DNA of 15,381 bases, taken from positions 1-15,381 of the forward strand of contig CAMDOP010000043.1 of NCBI GenBank assembly GCA_945903675.1, given 5' to 3'. This document shows, one piece after another, positions 1 to 6,856 of this stretch (positions are counted from its first letter, which is position 1; each line of letters opens with the position of its first letter). A program made the position numbers and the translations under genes. The stretch comes from Crenothrix polyspora. Its GTDB lineage: Bacteria > Pseudomonadota > Gammaproteobacteria > Methylococcales > Methylomonadaceae. Under the pieces are notes generated by a model. The model ran no database searches, had not been told where the DNA came from, and worked only from the letters and a program-made list of their open reading frames with translations.

Positions 1-1593
1 GTGACCGGCTTTATGCGGTGCGTGATTATCTTTTGTTCCAACATTAAGACGGGCAAATCCTTCTTTACGAAGCGTTTCCAGAGTTATTCCTTCGCAAGCG
101 GGCGAATCCCAGTCTACATAATGTTCAAGGCATTCCGAATCCGACCAAAGAAAGTTTTCTTCTTGATAACCCATGCGTGCCGCTAGTCGCCTAAAAATTT
201 CGTTATTCGGGATGGCCTCGCCCGGTGACTCGACACATTTAGCATTGTAGGTCAGATACAAATGCCCCCAAGACAAGATCATGTCTTCCAGTTCGGCGCC
301 CATAGATGCAGGCAACAGAATATCGGCATAACAGGCGGTATCAGAGATAAAATGTTCCGCCGAAACCAGAAACAACTCTTCGTTGAGCAGGCCTTGGACT
401 ATCTTGTCGGTCTCCGGCGCCTGGGTGACGGGATTGGCATTCCAGCACATCATCGCTTTAATCGGCGGTCCTGAAGGTGGCTCGTCAGTAAGCGCACGGC
501 CTAGTTGCAACGCATTCATGACCCTCGTGCCCTCGGGAATCAAATCCGGCCGACAGATTACGTCAAACTTGTAGGGATGCTCCCAGACAGGCATTTGTAA
601 TGCGCCGCCGCCAACATGACGCCAGGCTCCGGTCAGCGCGGGCAGGCAACTGACCGCGCGGATGGTTTGGCCGCCGCCGTAATGCCTTTCCAGCGCCACG
701 CCTAGACGGATTACCGCAGGCTGTGTCGTCGCATAGTCACGGGACAGGGTGCGTATCACCTCAGCCGGTATGCCGGTGATAGCTTCTGCCCATTCTGGGG
801 TACGGGTTTTCGTGCGTTCTTTTAAGGCTGAAAAACCGACTGTGTAGTTATCGACATAATCCTGATCGACCAAGCCTTCTTCAATAATGGTATGTATCAT
901 CGCCATCGCCAAGGCGCCATCAGTGCCCGGTTTGGGGGCAATATGAACATCGGCTTCCTTGGCTGTTCTGGACGAATAACTATCAATAACGACGACTTTC
1001 GAACCTGTTTTCTGGGCTTCTTTAATAATATGCCAGTGATGCAGATTGGTGCTGACCGAATTGCAGGCCCAGATAATGATGTATTTGGCATGAATAAAAC
1101 TTTCAGGATCGACACCGGCTGTAGGTCCAACGGTTAGTAGCCAGGCCGTAGCCGATCCTTCGCCGCAAAAAGTGCGCTCGGTAACGGTAGCTCCCATCCG
1201 GTTAAAGAATGCGTCGCCGCCGTTCAATCCATGTACCAGACCTTGATTGCCCAAATAACTGTAGGGAACAATAGCCTGCGGGCCGTGCTCTGCAATAATG
1301 GCTTTCCAGCGTGTTACGATTTCATCCAAGGCTTCATCCCAGGTGATGCGCTCAAACTGCTTGCTGCCTTTGGGTCCGGTGCGGCGCATCGGGTATAATA
1401 GACGGTCGGGATGATAATGTCGCTTTTCATAATCTTTCAATTTAACGCAAAGACCGCCGCGCGTCATCGGATGATCCGGATTGCCTTTAACACCGATCAA
1501 CTTGCCGTCCTGAACCTCAAATACCATCGAGCAGGTATCAGGACAATCATGCGGACAGCCGCCGTGATGCGTTGTTTTCAGTGCTACAGTCAT
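1..1593 (-). CDS. Molybdopterin-dependent oxidoreductase (formate dehydrogenase / BisC-like), 3' end beyond window
   Basis: Reading the minus strand from ATG at 1593 gives 531 uninterrupted codons to the window edge; the C-terminal part, including the usual molybdopterin-dinucleotide-binding domain, lies outside. An N-terminal [4Fe-4S] motif is plain: C13-x3-C17-x3-C21-x27-C49 (CPHDCPDTC, then LCVK). It is followed by the signature YHPDRLLYPMRR and by WDEALDEI. C143, in the segment RTFCGEGS, lies about where the protein ligand of molybdenum is expected; that assignment is inference. The family (COG0243) transfers electrons between small molecules and a quinone or other partner, and the substrate cannot be read from sequence. 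There is no twin-arginine signal, so the enzyme is probably cytoplasmic. The start is supported by a GAGGAAA Shine-Dalgarno-like stretch just upstream. Codons favour G/C much more than in comM or ubiK, a possible sign of transfer. Confidence 0.93.
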   Translation of the reverse strand, partial: MTVALKTTHHGGCPHDCPDTCSMVFEVQDGKLIGVKGNPDHPMTRGGLCVKLKDYEKRHYHPDRLLYPMRRTGPKGSKQFERITWDEALDEIVTRWKAIIAEHGPQAIVPYSYLGNQGLVHGLNGGDAFFNRMGATVTERTFCGEGSATAWLLTVGPTAGVDPESFIHAKYIIIWACNSVSTNLHHWHIIKEAQKTGSKVVVIDSYSSRTAKEADVHIAPKPGTDGALAMAMIHTIIEEGLVDQDYVDNYTVGFSALKERTKTRTPEWAEAITGIPAEVIRTLSRDYATTQPAVIRLGVALERHYGGGQTIRAVSCLPALTGAWRHVGGGALQMPVWEHPYKFDVICRPDLIPEGTRVMNALQLGRALTDEPPSGPPIKAMMCWNANPVTQAPETDKIVQGLLNEELFLVSAEHFISDTACYADILLPASMGAELEDMILSWGHLYLTYNAKCVESPGEAIPNNEIFRRLAARMGYQEENFLWSDSECLEHYVDWDSPACEGITLETLRKEGFARLNVGTKDNHAPHKAGH

Positions 1594-1675
1594 TGTCTAT
1601 TTCCTCGCAAAGCTAGGTTAAAAGTGAAAAATCTCATTACTGTTTCAGTTTTTAAAATTTGTTATGACTTAAAAA

Positions 1676-1721
1676 ACTGACCTGTCAGTCTGATCTGAAT
1701 TGTAGTATGCCGCTCGGTATA
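1676..1721. promoter_or_regulatory. Two dyad symmetries, possible operator sites
   Basis: ACTGAC-CT-GTCAGT (1676-1689) and TATGCCG-CT-CGGTATA (1706-1721, one mismatch) are imperfect palindromes of operator size, 80-130 bases upstream of the oxidoreductase start. Their centres are about 31 bases, three helical turns, apart. They could bind a TetR-like or other dimeric regulator. On the minus strand the first one precedes a run of six T, so a weak terminator is the alternative. No regulator gene is in the window. Confidence 0.25.
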
Positions 1722-2008
1722 TCACCAAACATTTATCAACCTCTCTTTCTCTCTTCTTTTTTACTATTTCTAAAACTCTACAAGAAAAAATCTTAGTTAC
1801 CGCATCGGAATTGTTTTATAGCTTTAGCAGGTCTTACTATAGCTTCTATCGATCCTAAGATAGGAATAGCAGGTCGTCCCCCTTAATCAAGCCAACGACT
1901 CATTGTTAAGGGTGATCATTAGAATTAGTTAAATAACAGTGCACAATGCTGTTAAAAGCGACTTATTACGTCTAGTCAATAAGCTGCTATTTTTGAAAGG
2001 ATTACACA

Positions 2009-2119
2009 ATAAAATTTATAAAAATAAAGGTAGTAATACTGGCTTATTGGACTTTTTTGAGTGTGTGCAAAGTTACATCGCTGATGATTGCTTTTTTACT
2101 GGGTGAATATCTGGAATAA
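2009..2119 (+). CDS. Possible 36-residue hydrophobic peptide with AUA start (doubtful)
   Basis: A frame open from ATA at 2009 to TAA at 2117-2119 would encode a very hydrophobic peptide (KVVILAYWTFLSVC, then SLMIAFLLGEYLE), one membrane span. An AAAGGA Shine-Dalgarno match lies nine bases before the ATA, and an AT hairpin starts at the stop codon. There is no ATG, and GTG or TTG in this frame occur only in the middle of the hydrophobic stretch. AUA starts are very rare, so this may equally be chance in AT-rich DNA. Confidence 0.15.
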   Translation: MKFIKIKVVILAYWTFLSVCKVTSLMIAFLLGEYLE

Positions 2120-2136
2120 AATAGCTTTAGCTATTT
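2119..2136. repeat. Small TTTA-loop hairpin, copy 1
   Basis: AAATAGC-TTTA-GCTATTT forms a perfect 7-bp stem. The same hairpin, with its stem base pair changed from T-A to C-G and similar flanking bases, occurs at 11501-11522, so it is a repeated element rather than a one-off. No T-tract follows, so it is a poor terminator. Confidence 0.55.
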
Positions 2137-2254
2137 AACAGGTAACGGCTAATGTTTAAATAAATTTACACAACTTAACTGCGTTGCCTCTAAACCTGGT
2201 TTGTGATAGTTTATAACCCTAGCAATAACCCTTTAATAAGATGAGATTATTTTA

Positions 2255-2515
2255 ATGTTTGATCCTAAGTCTATAGATGACATCGCCAGCCGTTTAGCGG
2301 GCGTAATTCCTCCCGGTTTGAATAATTTAAAAGACGACTTGGAAAAAACTTTCCGAGCAGTGTTGCAAGGCACTTTGGCCAAATTAGATTTGGTGACGCG
2401 TGAAGAGTTTGAAGTGCAAAAGTTGGTTTTAGCTAAAACACGTTCAAATTTAGAAAGCCTAGAAAAGCGCGTTGCCGAAATAGAGCTGTCTGTTTTAGAT
2501 AAAGCCGATTTATAA
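2255..2515 (+). CDS. ubiK: Ubiquinone biosynthesis accessory factor UbiK (BMFP domain)
   Basis: An 86-residue protein that matches the UbiK/YqiC family along its whole length: N-terminal MFDPKSIDDIASRL, a central segment LEKTFRAVLQGTLAKLDLVTREEF, and a C-terminal coiled coil (about residues 52-80, VQKLVLAKTRSNLESLEKRV). In gammaproteobacteria UbiK binds UbiJ and supports the aerobic steps of ubiquinone synthesis in a soluble Ubi complex, and it has lipid-binding and membrane-fusogenic properties. The length is normal for the family. comM starts 23 bases after its stop on the same strand, and the ubiK-comM order is a familiar gammaproteobacterial arrangement. The Shine-Dalgarno (AGATGAGA) is modest. 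The initial methionine is fixed by the conserved N-terminus. Confidence 0.95.
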   Translation: MFDPKSIDDIASRLAGVIPPGLNNLKDDLEKTFRAVLQGTLAKLDLVTREEFEVQKLVLAKTRSNLESLEKRVAEIELSVLDKADL

Positions 2516-2538
2516 CCGTAAACAGGCAGGCTTTTTTT

Positions 2539-4047
2539 ATGGGCTTAGCTGTTATTTATAGCCGAGGCCGTTCCGGCATTAATGCTCCGCTGGTAACAGT
2601 TGAGGTTCATGTCGCGAATGGCTTGCCGGCACTCAATATCGTTGGCTTGCCCGAGACAGCGGTTAAAGAAAGTAAGGACAGGGTTCGAGGCGCGATATTA
2701 AATTCTCGCTTTGAATTTCCTGCCCAGCGCATTACCGTGAATCTAGCACCGGCGGATTTACCCAAAGAAGGCGGGCGTTTTGATTTAGCGATTGCTTTAG
2801 GGGTTTTAGCTGCTTCCGGCCAAATCTCCATGGCTAATCTTAATCAGTACGAGTGTGTGGGTGAACTGTCTTTGGGTGGTGAGTTACGACCTATCAATGG
2901 TGTACTACCCATTGCTATTCAAGTTAGAAATCAACAAAGAAAATTAATCTTACCTAAAGAAAATACCGCAGAAGCCGCCTTGGTCAAAGGTATTGAAATT
3001 ATACCTGCGGGTCATCTGTTAGAAGTTTGTGCTCATTTAAGTGGTCAAACGCTTATTCAAAGTGAATTTCAACAACCTAAGGCGACTGAGATTATCAGTA
3101 AGGTTGATTTTTCTGATGTGCATGGTCAGTATCATGTTAAAAGAGCTTTTGAAATTGCCGCTGCTGGTGCACATAATGTTATTATGCTAGGTCCGCCCGG
3201 TACAGGTAAGTCCATGCTGGCGGCAAGATTACCGACTATTTTACCTTTATTAACCGAAGAGCAAGCTCAAGAGAGTGCCGCCATTGCTTCAATCAGTGAT
3301 CAAGGATTGGATGTCGCTAATTGGTTAAAGCCACCTTATCGAGCGCCGCACCATACGGCATCGGCAGCCGCTATGGTGGGTGGTGGCAGTAATCCTAGGC
3401 CAGGGGAAATATCTCTGGCTCATAATGGTGCTTTATTTTTGGATGAACTGCCTGAGTTTGATAGAAAAGTCTTGGAAGTCTTACGTGAGCCTTTAGAAAC
3501 AGGACATATCACTATTTCTCGTGCGGCTAGGCAAGTTGATTTTCCGGCTAGATTTCAGCTGATTGCCGCGATGAATCCATGTCCCTGTGGTTATTTAGGC
3601 GATGCTTCAGGTCGTTGTCATTGTACTTCTGAGCAGGTGCAGCGCTATCGCGCAAGAGTGTCGGGGCCGTTATTAGATCGTATTGATATGCACTTGGAAG
3701 TGCCTAGAATTTCTCATGAAGTGTTGCGTAAAGGTGCTGCGGGCGGTGAAGAGACTAGCGCAACGATAAGAGCACGGGTGATTACTGCGCGTAATATTGC
3801 CTTAGCGCGTAGCGGTAAAGAGAATTCGGCACTTACTGCAAAAGAAGTAAAGCAGTTGTGTATTTTATCGGAGCAAAGTCATCAGTTGTTAGAACAAGCG
3901 ATGGATAAATTTGGATTATCACATCGGGCTTATCATCGTATCTTAAAAGTGGCATTGACCATTGCCGATTTGGCGGGCTCAGAGCAGATTGACATTAAGC
4001 ACTTGAGTGAAGCGATTAGTTATCGCAAGTTAGACCGACATCAATAG
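2539..4047 (+). CDS. comM: ComM / YifB family AAA+ ATPase (magnesium-chelatase-like)
   Basis: A 502-residue protein of the YifB/ComM family at the usual full length. Residues about 1-170 form the Lon-protease-like ChlI domain (GLPETAVKESKDRVRGA). The AAA+ core has Walker A GPPGTGKS at 218-225 and Walker B LFLDE at 299-303. A conserved cysteine cluster NPCPCGYLG...GRCHC spans 346-362. The C-terminal segment 400-502 is the chelatase-type lid ending in the typical LSEAISYRKLD. ComM of Vibrio and Haemophilus is a hexameric branch-migration helicase that helps integrate incoming DNA during natural transformation, so the gene suggests recombination of taken-up DNA, though many non-competent bacteria also carry it. 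It lies 23 bases after ubiK, with AGGCAGG as a plausible ribosome-binding site, and is followed by a hairpin at 4047-4067. Confidence 0.95.
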   Translation: MGLAVIYSRGRSGINAPLVTVEVHVANGLPALNIVGLPETAVKESKDRVRGAILNSRFEFPAQRITVNLAPADLPKEGGRFDLAIALGVLAASGQISMANLNQYECVGELSLGGELRPINGVLPIAIQVRNQQRKLILPKENTAEAALVKGIEIIPAGHLLEVCAHLSGQTLIQSEFQQPKATEIISKVDFSDVHGQYHVKRAFEIAAAGAHNVIMLGPPGTGKSMLAARLPTILPLLTEEQAQESAAIASISDQGLDVANWLKPPYRAPHHTASAAAMVGGGSNPRPGEISLAHNGALFLDELPEFDRKVLEVLREPLETGHITISRAARQVDFPARFQLIAAMNPCPCGYLGDASGRCHCTSEQVQRYRARVSGPLLDRIDMHLEVPRISHEVLRKGAAGGEETSATIRARVITARNIALARSGKENSALTAKEVKQLCILSEQSHQLLEQAMDKFGLSHRAYHRILKVALTIADLAGSEQIDIKHLSEAISYRKLDRHQ

Positions 4048-4067
4048 TGGCACGGTGTACGTGCCAC
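4047..4067. terminator. Hairpin between convergent comM and 4078-4479 gene
   Basis: GTGGCACG-GTGTA-CGTGCCAC is a perfect 8-bp GC-rich stem with a five-base loop, overlapping the last base of the comM stop codon. It sits between two converging genes and probably ends transcription from both sides. The T-tract is poor on either strand, so efficiency is uncertain. Confidence 0.6.
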
Positions 4068-4077
4068 AGTCGTAGAT

Positions 4078-4479
4078 TTATTTTACTTTGACTAATTCTT
4101 TATCGTCGCTAGAAAAGCGGCAGATACCCGTAGCAAAATTATCGCAGTCTTTTGATTGTTCAATTTTTGCGCCTTCAGCATTCAAATGAATTTTTAATTC
4201 GCAATAAGTCGCTTCGTTTGGAGAATGTTTTTTCAGGACTAATTCAGTTGCAGAAAGCGCTTTAGCTTCTCCGAATACTTCACCAGAACAAGTTTTGCTG
4301 CCGGCTTCGTTAGCATTAGGTTCAAAATTGACGTCTGCGCTAACGTGAGTTTCATTGTTCAGATTAGTGACTTTTAAATGTTGAACATGATTGCCATCAC
4401 GTAAAACATAATGATCAGTCGTTGCGAAAGCGCTGCCAGTAACTAGCAACGAGGCAATCAGAAACAGGTTTTTTTTCAT
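4078..4479 (-). CDS. Secreted four-cysteine protein of unknown function
   Basis: A 133-residue protein that I do not recognise. Residues 1-19 are a clear Sec signal peptide (MKKNLFLIASLLVTGSAFA, cleaved before TT). The mature part of about 114 residues is polar and has four cysteines, C64, C93, C112 and C120, that could form two disulfides in the periplasm. Its size and cysteine pattern loosely recall small periplasmic beta-sheet proteins such as lysozyme inhibitors, but there is no motif to name it. The start is well supported by AAGGACTAATATC before ATG. It is a single gene, convergent with comM, and separated from smbP by about 520 bases. Confidence 0.85.
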   Translation of the reverse strand: MKKNLFLIASLLVTGSAFATTDHYVLRDGNHVQHLKVTNLNNETHVSADVNFEPNANEAGSKTCSGEVFGEAKALSATELVLKKHSPNEATYCELKIHLNAEGAKIEQSKDCDNFATGICRFSSDDKELVKVK

Positions 4480-5001
4480 GATATTAGTCCTTTTATGTAG
4501 GGTTTAGGTGATCAATAAAGATGTCTGAAGCATTTTACCTTATTGCAGGCTGTTACTAAAAGCCTATAAAAAACTAGGCTAATTAAATGATCTTTTAGAT
4601 GTAGGTAATAATAATGAGATTATTAGTAATCTAGCTAAATAACGGAGTTGTTAACGGCCTAGTTTTTTTTGCCTTAGATTTTACAATAAGAAAAAATACA
4701 TTTATAAACAGTTAGATAAGGGATTTTTGCTCTTGCCTACGTAGTATTACGAATAGCTTTGTTAATGGATTATTGGTTATATATTCACTGTTTTCCTAGT
4801 GATGGCCTTAGTGATGATGTTTAGTTGGATTGCATGTTTACTAAGGTTGTAGTGGGGAAGCAATTGGTTCATTTCAACTCAAAAGTAAAATTAGTTTTTA
4901 TGGCTAATTAAGGCGCTACTCAATCAATCAGAGTAGAGCTTTTTTTTGAGTGAATGGGCATTGATAAAATAAATATTCTAACTAATGGTAGGGAGTGGGA
5001 A
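4480..5001. other. Intergenic region with a gene-less terminator
   Basis: About 520 AT-rich bases between two divergent genes for secreted proteins. On the minus strand ATTTTA at 4532-4537 reads as a good -10 box (TAAAAT) for the 4078-4479 gene, with only a weak -35. A 6-bp inverted repeat AGCCTA/TAGGCT lies at 4561-4580. A strong plus-strand terminator at 4913-4947 follows a stretch without an annotated gene. A short hydrophobic frame without a normal start (about 4768-4851) was seen but has no ribosome-binding site. Confidence 0.5.
4913..4947 (+). terminator. Intrinsic terminator upstream of the smbP-like gene
   Basis: GCGCTACTC and GAGTAGAGC pair in a 9-bp stem with one mismatch around a 9-base loop AATCAATCA, followed directly by eight T. 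It lies 55 bases before the smbP-like ATG and faces the same way, but nothing annotated upstream needs it. It may end a small RNA made from 4480-4912, or act as an attenuator in the leader of the metal-binding gene. Confidence 0.7.
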
Positions 5002-5337
5002 ATGAAGAAATTAGCAGCGCTATTTGCAGGTTTGTTATTGTGTTTGAGCACTACAGTTTTTGCCGATGAACATACAGAAAAAGCATTGGTACATGCTGAC
5101 GCTGCGGTAGTTCATGGTAAAGCTGGGCACGCTCCGATTTTGGTCGAACATGCAAAAAAAGCTTTGGATCATACACTCGCTGGGTCTTTAGTAGCTAAAG
5201 GGGCCTCAAAAAATCATTTAGATGCTGCTTCAGCAGTATTGCAAAAAGCGATTGATGAGGGCAATTTAGGGCATGTGGAACCCGCTACTAAATCAGCTGA
5301 AGAAGCCCTAGAGCACATTAAAGCGGGTAGTAAATAA
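5002..5337 (+). CDS. smbP: SmbP-like small periplasmic metal-binding protein
   Basis: A 111-residue exported protein resembling SmbP of Nitrosomonas europaea, a small four-helix protein that binds copper and other divalent metals in the periplasm. Residues 1-21 are a Sec signal peptide (MKKLAALFAGLLLCLSTTVFA, cleaved before DEH when split at 21). The mature chain is alanine-rich and helical, with histidines seven residues apart: H24, H31, H38, then H43, H50, H57, with more at H72, H91 and H105. Such spacing puts them on one helix face, as expected for metal binding. I chose the ATG at 5002 rather than the in-frame ATG at 4954, because the signal peptide begins there and GGGAGTGGGAA gives a Shine-Dalgarno. 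A strong terminator follows, so it is monocistronic. Family assignment is by pattern; the metal is unknown. Confidence 0.85.
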   Translation: MKKLAALFAGLLLCLSTTVFADEHTEKALVHADAAVVHGKAGHAPILVEHAKKALDHTLAGSLVAKGASKNHLDAASAVLQKAIDEGNLGHVEPATKSAEEALEHIKAGSK

Positions 5338-5354
5338 TATTAATAGTTAACAAG

Positions 5355-5386
5355 AAACGGGCGAACTAATTTGCCCGTTTTTTTTT
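5355..5386 (+). terminator. Intrinsic terminator of smbP-like gene
   Basis: AAACGGGC and GCCCGTTT pair in an 8-bp stem around a 10-base loop, continuing into nine T in total, 18 bases after the stop codon at 5337. This is a canonical Rho-independent terminator. Confidence 0.92.
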
Positions 5387-5497
5387 GTTAAAAACGCAGC
5401 AGATTGTGCTGTTTAAACAGTATTGATGAACCGGCCATCGTTGGCACAACATCTTACTCATTTAATTTATAAAATAGTTAATAGGGTGCTTTTTTAT

Positions 5498-5863
5498 ATG
5501 AATGATATCTCCAACGAACAAATAGAGACTGATAAATTACGAACATTAAAGCTACTTACAGCCGCTATTTACTTATGCCAGGCATTAACTTTTATGCTTG
5601 CTGGCTTGCCCTTACTGGTGGGCGTAGCGATTAACTTCATTAAGCGCAATGAGGTGCAAGGCACATGGTTGGAATCACATTTTAACTGGCAAATTAAAAC
5701 CACATGGATAACCTTAGCTGGATTTGCAATATCAGGTATTACTTTTGGGATGGGAATTGGGGTTTTTGTGCTGATATCCGTAGTCGTTTGGCTGGTCTAT
5801 AGAATCACTGTGGGCTGGTATGCCTTAAATGATGACCAACCGATCAATAATCAACTGAATTGA
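5498..5863 (+). CDS. Small membrane protein, COG3671 (DUF4870-like)
   Basis: A protein of 121 residues from ATG 5498. It has a hydrophobic segment AAIYLCQALTFMLAGLPLLVGVAINFI, a conserved cytoplasm-type loop GTWLESHFNWQIKTTW, and two further spans ending in VVVWLVYRITVGWYALND. The loop and the closing YRI..GW..LND pattern are those of the predicted membrane protein group COG3671, whose function is unknown. The frame is also open to an ATG at 5423, but the extra 25 residues are absent from the family as I recall it, and AGGGTG precedes 5498. The cytochrome gene follows after 13 bases on the same strand, so the two are probably co-transcribed, which hints at a membrane role near an electron carrier. 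That link is inference. Confidence 0.82.
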   Translation: MNDISNEQIETDKLRTLKLLTAAIYLCQALTFMLAGLPLLVGVAINFIKRNEVQGTWLESHFNWQIKTTWITLAGFAISGITFGMGIGVFVLISVVVWLVYRITVGWYALNDDQPINNQLN

Positions 5864-5876
5864 TTGTTAAGCCGTA

Positions 5877-6179
5877 ATGAAAAAAATAACCAGTCTATAT
5901 GGCTTTATTTTGATGATCTTTATATTAAGCATAAACCCTGCCTTTGCTCAACGTAGCTCAAGCAATGAACTGTCTCGTGCTGCGCTGCTTTATGAAAATC
6001 ATTGTAATCTGTGCCATACCCAGCAGATACATTGGCGAGATAAGAAAATTGCCAATAACTGGAAGAGCTTAATTGCACAAGTCGATTTTTGGCAGCATGC
6101 TTCGGGTCTTGAGTGGACTAAGGCTGATATTAAGGAGGTTAGTCGTTATCTTAATACTCGGTTTTATCATTACCCATAA
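5877..6179 (+). CDS. Small periplasmic c-type cytochrome
   Basis: A 100-residue protein with a Sec signal peptide (residues 1-24, ending NPAFA, cleaved before Q) and a single heme c attachment motif CNLCH at 43-47. The heme-binding helix is preceded by ALLYENHC, typical of class I-like cytochromes c. The remainder is short, about 53 residues, and contains no methionine, so the usual Met axial ligand is missing. The sixth position could be a histidine, another residue, or open. It starts 13 bases after the COG3671 membrane protein and is probably translated from the same message. Its redox partner is unknown. A diheme or larger cytochrome is excluded by the single CxxCH. Confidence 0.87.
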   Translation: MKKITSLYGFILMIFILSINPAFAQRSSSNELSRAALLYENHCNLCHTQQIHWRDKKIANNWKSLIAQVDFWQHASGLEWTKADIKEVSRYLNTRFYHYP

Positions 6180-6389
6180 TGATTAGCTGTTATCTCTAAG
6201 AATCTATTCAAAACGACTATCTACTCGATCAGTAACTCCTTGTGCTTTGGTTTTTCGGAGTCCACGTTGAAATGATGTTCTGTATGTTTCCCGAATTAAT
6301 CTCATCAGTGTCTGTCTTGTAAGCTAAGTCGTGATCTATGACGAACATGAATTCTCTGTTACTATGAGAAAATTTTTTAATGTGTCGTT

Positions 6390-6752
6390 ATGAATAATAA
6401 TCCCGTTGATACTGCTCCCTTTGCTGATATTCTTAATCCTGATTTCCTTTTAGGTAATGTAGGTGGCCCCTTTGTTATTGGTTTAGCCGTAGGTTTTTTC
6501 GCTAAAAAAATGTTGAAGATAGCCTTGTTTTGCCTTGGGGCAGGGGTTGTAGTGCTATTTATGTTGCAATATTTTGACTTTAAGGGCTCGCATAACATAA
6601 ACCTCCAAGAGGTGGGTGATAGTTTTATAGGTTCAGTAAAACACGGTTTTGAATTATTGAAGGAACGTGTGTCGACTATTCAAAGTAGCAACAAGCCTAT
6701 TCAGGGTGGCAGTGCGCTAACTGGTTTTTTTGTTGGCTTTAAGTTTGGGTAG
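6390..6752 (+). CDS. FUN14-family membrane protein
   Basis: A 120-residue protein that fits the FUN14 family. It opens with a glycine-rich first span (GPFVIGLAVGFFAKKMLKIALFCLGAGVVVLFML, about residues 26-60), in which GFFAKKMLKIA is the hallmark. A polar amphipathic middle follows (65-105, VGDSFIGSVKHGFELL). A closing short span GGSALTGFFVGFKFG returns to the family pattern. Bacterial members are uncharacterised, and the eukaryotic FUNDC1 relation does not give a function here. The Shine-Dalgarno is weak, but the start follows the family. It is a single gene with its own terminator at 6755-6774. The 210 bases upstream contain nothing I could identify. Confidence 0.88.
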   Translation: MNNNPVDTAPFADILNPDFLLGNVGGPFVIGLAVGFFAKKMLKIALFCLGAGVVVLFMLQYFDFKGSHNINLQEVGDSFIGSVKHGFELLKERVSTIQSSNKPIQGGSALTGFFVGFKFG

Positions 6753-6754
6753 GG

Positions 6755-6774
6755 GCGTATTGTATACGCTTTTT
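6755..6774 (+). terminator. Intrinsic terminator of the FUN14-family gene
   Basis: GCGTAT-TGT-ATACGC followed by five T begins three bases after the stop codon. The stem is short (6 bp), but the layout is typical of a Rho-independent terminator. Confidence 0.72.
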
Positions 6775-6856
6775 ATTAACACACATTCGCCGCTACAGCA
6801 TCTTGAATTTGAAATAGCCCCCTAATGTTTAATGTCATCTAAAGCCATATCGCTAC

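Larger units (their letters stand above)
1594..2254. other. Intergenic region between divergent oxidoreductase and ubiK
   Basis: About 660 bases with no normal gene. It should hold the promoter of the minus-strand oxidoreductase and that of ubiK-comM. Visible structure: a dyad ACTGAC-CT-GTCAGT at 1676-1689, a second dyad TATGCCG-CT-CGGTATA at 1706-1721, a pyrimidine-rich run near 1740-1765, an inverted repeat CCCTTAA/TTAAGGG near 1880-1910, a short hydrophobic reading frame at 2009-2119 and a hairpin at 2119-2136. No tRNA or recognisable ncRNA family was seen. Confidence 0.6.

Noticed and set aside
1..1680. Short plus-strand reading frames at 1-186, 262-474, 383-574, 892-1137 and 1411-1680, and a minus frame at 897-1130
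   Set aside because: All lie over or across the well-supported minus-strand oxidoreductase, have no family similarity, and are shadows of its G+C-rich coding pattern.
4768..4851. Hydrophobic plus-strand frame near 4768-4851
   Set aside because: No ATG before the hydrophobic stretch, no ribosome-binding site, and only a 16-codon tail follows the first ATG; likely chance in AT-rich DNA.
4954..5001. Upstream ATG at 4954 as the smbP start
   Set aside because: It would put 16 polar residues before a complete signal peptide, while ATG 5002 has its own Shine-Dalgarno.
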